A stretch of 7,739 bases of DNA from Streptomyces lilacinus (GTDB lineage Bacteria; Actinomycetota; Actinomycetes; Streptomycetales; Streptomycetaceae), in the NCBI GenBank assembly GCA_000715685.1, contig KL569470.1, positions 11,834-19,572 of the forward strand, read 5' to 3'. Below are positions 4,909 through 7,739 of this stretch, one piece after another (within the stretch, counting starts at the first letter, position 1; the number at the start of each line of letters is the position of its first letter). The notes under the pieces were generated by a model. The model saw only the letters and a program-made list of their open reading frames with translations. It was not told the DNA's origin and did no database searches. A program made the position numbers and the translations under genes.

Positions 4909-6291
4909 GTGAACGATCGCCTCAGTCTCGGACCGGATGCCGCACGGCAGTTGGCCACGACCACCAAGACGACCCCGCAGATGCGCGGCATCACGCCGCG
5001 CTACCTGCTGCGCGCCCTGCCCTGGGTGGACGTCGAGTCGGGCGTCTACCGCGTCAACCGCCGCCGTACGTTCATCCTCGGCGACGACCGCATCAGCTGC
5101 TACAACGAGGGCGGCGCCCACCGCGTCGTACCGGAGGACCTGCGCGAGCTGCCCTTCCTCCGGGAGGTCGACGAGGCATTACTCGCCGAGCTCGCCGGCG
5201 CCTTCACCGAGACGACGTTCGAGGCGGGCCAGGTCGTCGCCGGCGAGGGCGACGCGTGCGACAAGCTCTGGGTGATCGTCAGCGGCCGCGCCGAGAAGCG
5301 CGTGACCGGGCGGTACGGCGAGGACGCGCTGCTCGAGGTGATCGGCGACGGGCAGTTCTTCTGCCTGGACTCCTGGGCGCGATGTCAGCCCTTGCCGTTC
5401 CGGGTCAAGGCGCTCACCTCCGGCGTGGCCCTGACCGTGGACCGCGGGACCCTCGACGCCCTGGCGGACCGGGACGCGACCCTGCGCGCCGCGCTCGACG
5501 CCCACATGGCCGGCGACGCGCCCGTGCCCGGCTCCGAGGTGCCGGTGGACCTCGCCGGCGGGCACACCGGCGAGCCCGACCTGCCGGGCACGTACGTGGA
5601 GTACGAGGACACGCCCCGCGAGTACCACATGAGCCTCGCCCAGACCGTGCTGCGCGTCCACACCCGCGTCTCCGACCTCTACAACGCGCCGATGGACCAG
5701 ACCCGGGTCCAGGCCGACCTCACCATCCAGGCGCTGCGCGAGCGCCAGGAGGCTCTGGTCCTCAACCACCCCGAGTTCGGGCTGTTCAACAACGTCGCCC
5801 CGGGCCAGCGCGTCCAGTCGCGCACCGGCGCGCCCACCCCGGACGACCTCGACGAACTGCTGTCCCGGGTGTGGAAGCAGCCCGGCTTCTTCGTCGCGCA
5901 CCCGAAGACCATCGCCGCCTTCGGGCGCGAGTGCACGCGCCGCGGCGTGCCCCCGGTGATCGACACCCGCTTCGGCAGCCCCCTGCTGACCTGGCGCGGC
6001 GTGCCGCTGCTGCCCTCCGACAAGGTGCGGTTCTCGGGCCCGGGCGGCGCCGGGGTCACCGAGATCCTGCTCATGCGGGTCGGCGAGGCCGAGCAGGGCG
6101 TCATCGGGCTGCGCCCGGCCGGCGTGCCGGACGAGGTCGAGCCCGGCCTGTCCATGCGGAACATGGGCACGGACCAGAAGGCCATCACCTCGTACCTCCT
6201 GACGGCGTACTTCAACGCCGCGGTGCTGGTGGAGGACGCCACCGCCGTCCTCCAGAACGTCGAGGTGTCGAAGTACCATGACTATTCCTGA
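4909..6291 (+). CDS. Family 2B encapsulin nanocompartment shell protein (EshA-like)
   Basis: A 460-residue HK97-fold shell subunit; such proteins self-assemble into icosahedral cages holding a co-encoded enzyme. The N-terminal arm (1-55) has the family motifs ARQLATTTKTTPQM, LLRALPWV and YRVNRR. A cyclic-nucleotide-binding-like domain is inserted at about 82-205 (FEAGQVVAGEGD, KLWVIVSG, IGDGQFF), which defines subfamily 2B as opposed to 2A. The HK97 part follows, with REYHMSLAQTVLRVHTRVSDLYN (237-259), TPDDLDELLSRVW (310-322), HPKTIAAFGRECTRRG and a C-terminal A-domain (385-455, ILLMRVGEAEQGVIGL). The GTG start has a near-perfect GAGGAGG 5 nt upstream. Codon 91 is TTA, so translation should need bldA tRNA. 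The canonical phosphate-binding Glu and Arg of the inserted domain are missing. The last residues (YHDYS) come from sequence overlapping the cargo start. EshA homologues were earlier labelled Crp/Fnr-type regulators; no DNA-binding helix-turn-helix is present. Confidence 0.93.
   Translation: MNDRLSLGPDAARQLATTTKTTPQMRGITPRYLLRALPWVDVESGVYRVNRRRTFILGDDRISCYNEGGAHRVVPEDLRELPFLREVDEALLAELAGAFTETTFEAGQVVAGEGDACDKLWVIVSGRAEKRVTGRYGEDALLEVIGDGQFFCLDSWARCQPLPFRVKALTSGVALTVDRGTLDALADRDATLRAALDAHMAGDAPVPGSEVPVDLAGGHTGEPDLPGTYVEYEDTPREYHMSLAQTVLRVHTRVSDLYNAPMDQTRVQADLTIQALRERQEALVLNHPEFGLFNNVAPGQRVQSRTGAPTPDDLDELLSRVWKQPGFFVAHPKTIAAFGRECTRRGVPPVIDTRFGSPLLTWRGVPLLPSDKVRFSGPGGAGVTEILLMRVGEAEQGVIGLRPAGVPDEVEPGLSMRNMGTDQKAITSYLLTAYFNAAVLVEDATAVLQNVEVSKYHDYS
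5179..5181 (+). promoter_or_regulatory. TTA leucine codon (bldA-dependent translation)
   Basis: Codon 91 of the shell gene is TTA, in the run GAG GCA TTA CTC GCC. It is the only in-frame TTA I found among the genes of this window. In Streptomyces TTA is read only by the bldA tRNA-Leu(UAA), which accumulates late in growth. Confidence 0.85.
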
Positions 6292-7606
6292 CGTTCGGGC
6301 GTACCCATCAGCGCCGCAGGGTACGGACGCGCGGTCGTACGAACCCGCCGCCACGCCACCGCAGTCCACGCCGCCGCGCGGCAGGACCGGCTTCGACCCG
6401 GAGGCGGCCCGTCGCGACATCCCCGTCCTGCACCGCACCGTCAACGGCCACCCCCTGGTCTGGCTCGACAACGGTGCCACCACCCAGAAGCCGCGCCAGG
6501 TCATCGAGGCCCTCGGCGCCTACTACAGCGCCGCCAACTCCAACATCCACCGCGGCGCCCACACCATGGCCCGCGAGGCCACCGAGACGTACGAGGGCGG
6601 ACGGGCGGCGGTCGCCGACTTCCTGGGCGCGCCCACGCCGGACAGCATCGTCTTCACCCGGGGCACCACGGAGGCGATCAACCTCGTCGCCCAGACCTGG
6701 GGGCGGGCGAACATCGGACCCGGCGACGAGATCCTCGTCCCGCGGCTCGAGCACCACTCGAACATCGTGCCCTGGCAGATGCTCGCCAAGGAGAAACGGG
6801 CCCGGCTCGTCCCGATCCCGCTCCTCCCCGACGGCAGCGTCGACCAGCGCGCCTTCGCCGACCTGCTCTCCTTCCGGACCCAGCTCGTCGCCGTCAGCCA
6901 CGCCTCGAACGTGCTCGGCACGGTGCCGCCCGTGCGGGAGATGACGGCCCTGGCGCACCGGTACGGGGCCCGGGTGCTGGTCGACGGGGCGCAGGCGGTG
7001 GCGCACTTCCCCGTCGACGTCCAGGAACTGGACGCGGACTTCTACGTCTTCTCCGGGCACAAGCTGTTCGCCCCGACGGGCATCGGCGCGCTCTACGGCA
7101 AGCCGGAGGTCCTGGCCGGCATGCCGCCCTGGCAGGGCGGCGGCAACATGATCGACCAGGTCGACTTCTCCGGCAGCACGTACGCGCCCGTGCCGCACCG
7201 CTTCGAGGCCGGCACCGGGCACATCTCCGGGGTGGCCGGGCTGCTGGCCGCCGTCGACTGGCTGACCGGCTTCGACCGGGACGCCGTCGCGGCGTACGAG
7301 GCGGGGCTGCTGGCCCACGCCGAGCAGGCGCTGTCCGCCGTGCCGGGACTCACGGTCCTCGGCTCGGCGCCGGAGAAGATCGCGGTGCTGACCTTCACGC
7401 TGGCGGGCCACGACCCGGTCGAGATCGCCCAGTGGCTCGACCGGGACGGCATCGCCGTCCGGGCCGGGCACCACTGTGCGCAGCCCTCGCTGCGCCACTA
7501 CGGCGTGGAGAGCGCGGCGCGGGCGTCGCTGGCGCTCTACAACACGGCGGAGGAGGTGGACCGGCTGGTGGCGTCGCTGCTGCGGCTGACGGGGGCGGGG
7601 GGCTGA
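6278..7606 (+). CDS. Cysteine desulfurase (SufS-type), predicted encapsulin cargo
   Basis: A 442-residue PLP enzyme that releases sulfur from cysteine as an enzyme persulfide plus alanine. The group II (SufS/CsdA) fold starts at about residue 38 (GFDPEAARRDIPVLHRTVNG). Key residues are EHHSN at 158-162 (His over PLP), DGAQ at 236-239, SGHK at 259-262 (Lys262 forms the PLP Schiff base), RAGHHC at 395-400 (Cys400 accepts the persulfide) and RASLALYNT at 415-423. Residues 1-37 are a Pro/Ala/Thr/Ser-rich disordered extension absent from ordinary SufS, and a likely cargo-loading segment. The ATG at 6278 has GAGGTG (6262-6267) 10 nt upstream and overlaps the shell gene by 14 nt, implying coupled translation. 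No sufBCD, iscU or sufU gene is adjacent, which argues against a housekeeping SufS and for a compartment enzyme. No shell-less role can be excluded from sequence alone. Confidence 0.94.
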   Translation: MTIPDVRAYPSAPQGTDARSYEPAATPPQSTPPRGRTGFDPEAARRDIPVLHRTVNGHPLVWLDNGATTQKPRQVIEALGAYYSAANSNIHRGAHTMAREATETYEGGRAAVADFLGAPTPDSIVFTRGTTEAINLVAQTWGRANIGPGDEILVPRLEHHSNIVPWQMLAKEKRARLVPIPLLPDGSVDQRAFADLLSFRTQLVAVSHASNVLGTVPPVREMTALAHRYGARVLVDGAQAVAHFPVDVQELDADFYVFSGHKLFAPTGIGALYGKPEVLAGMPPWQGGGNMIDQVDFSGSTYAPVPHRFEAGTGHISGVAGLLAAVDWLTGFDRDAVAAYEAGLLAHAEQALSAVPGLTVLGSAPEKIAVLTFTLAGHDPVEIAQWLDRDGIAVRAGHHCAQPSLRHYGVESAARASLALYNTAEEVDRLVASLLRLTGAGG

Positions 7607-7619
7607 TTTTTTTGGGCGG

Positions 7620-7686
7620 GGCCGGTCTCGGGGTACCCCGGTATCCCGGCCGGCCCGGCTGAGCCGGTTCGGCACCGCCGGGTGCC
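7620..7686 (+). terminator. Hairpin cluster after the encapsulin operon
   Basis: Three successive stems follow the cargo gene. GGCCGG (7620-7625) pairs with CCGGCC (7646-7651), enclosing the palindrome CGGGGTACCCCG (7629-7640). CCGGC (7655-7659) pairs with GCCGG (7663-7667). GGCACC (7671-7676) pairs with GGTGCC (7681-7686). There is no T-tract after them; a T7 run sits before them at 7607-7613. The remaining bases to 7739 hold one more 5-bp stem (7713-7728) and no gene I can support. Confidence 0.5.
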
Positions 7687-7739
7687 ATGCGGTGAGCTGA
7701 GCGCCGTTGCGGCGGGGTTCGTTCCCCGATCCCGCCCCT

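Noticed and set aside
4815..6281. Plus-strand open frame of 488 codons overlapping the shell gene
   Set aside because: Its product is an Arg/Gly/Pro shadow in another frame; the 4909 frame has the strong ribosome site and the encapsulin motifs.
5179..6504. Minus-strand open frame of 441 codons, and a similar one at 6308-7675
   Set aside because: Both are antisense to the shell and cargo genes, lack recognisable domains and are rich in Arg/Gly/Val from complementary codons.
7713..7728. GGGGTTCGTTCCCC resembling a tRNA T-arm
   Set aside because: The position-58 A is missing, the stem does not pair around a 7-nt loop, and no acceptor or anticodon arm is present.

Overview
The window looks like a Streptomyces chromosome, or a close relative. 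GC content is very high, third codon positions are strongly GC-biased, and several transcripts appear leaderless. A recognisable actinobacterial housekeeping block is present: HerA-like ATPase, small VapB-annotated protein, LytR_C membrane protein, upp, tadA partner and tadA. The first 13 bases match the 3' end of the Tn5/Nextera mosaic end, so the window begins at the edge of a short-read contig and the first gene is cut by the assembly, not by biology.

Layout. Bases 14-371 (minus) hold the N-terminal part of a HerA/DUF853-type ATPase. Divergent from it is a 98-residue conserved protein (460-756), then a LytR_C-domain membrane-anchored protein (923-1633). A run of five 14-bp tandem units starts on its stop codon and leads into a strong hairpin that separates it from the convergent upp gene (1766-2401, minus). 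Divergent from upp is a basic, Gly/Pro/Arg-rich protein of unknown function (2560-2979). Next come a tRNA adenosine deaminase-associated protein (3193-3714) and tadA (3749-4237), then a tRNA-Ser(CGA) gene (4318-4407) with its own promoter and a textbook terminator.

The most interesting part is the right half. After about 450 bp of non-coding sequence lies a two-gene operon. The first gene (4909-6291) encodes a family 2B encapsulin shell, that is, an HK97-fold nanocompartment protein of the EshA type carrying a cyclic-nucleotide-binding-like insertion. The second (6278-7606) encodes a SufS-type cysteine desulfurase with a short disordered N-terminal extension, the expected cargo. The genes overlap by 14 nt. 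The shell gene contains the only in-frame TTA codon I found in the window, so shell production, and cargo production through coupling, should depend on the developmental tRNA bldA. I infer a sulfur-handling nanocompartment made late in development. The insertion domain has lost the residues that normally hold the cyclic-nucleotide phosphate, so its ligand, if any, is open.

How the genes fit together: tadA, its partner and the tRNA gene concern tRNA function and decoding, upp is pyrimidine salvage, and the encapsulin operon is a separate accessory unit placed just beyond the tRNA terminator.
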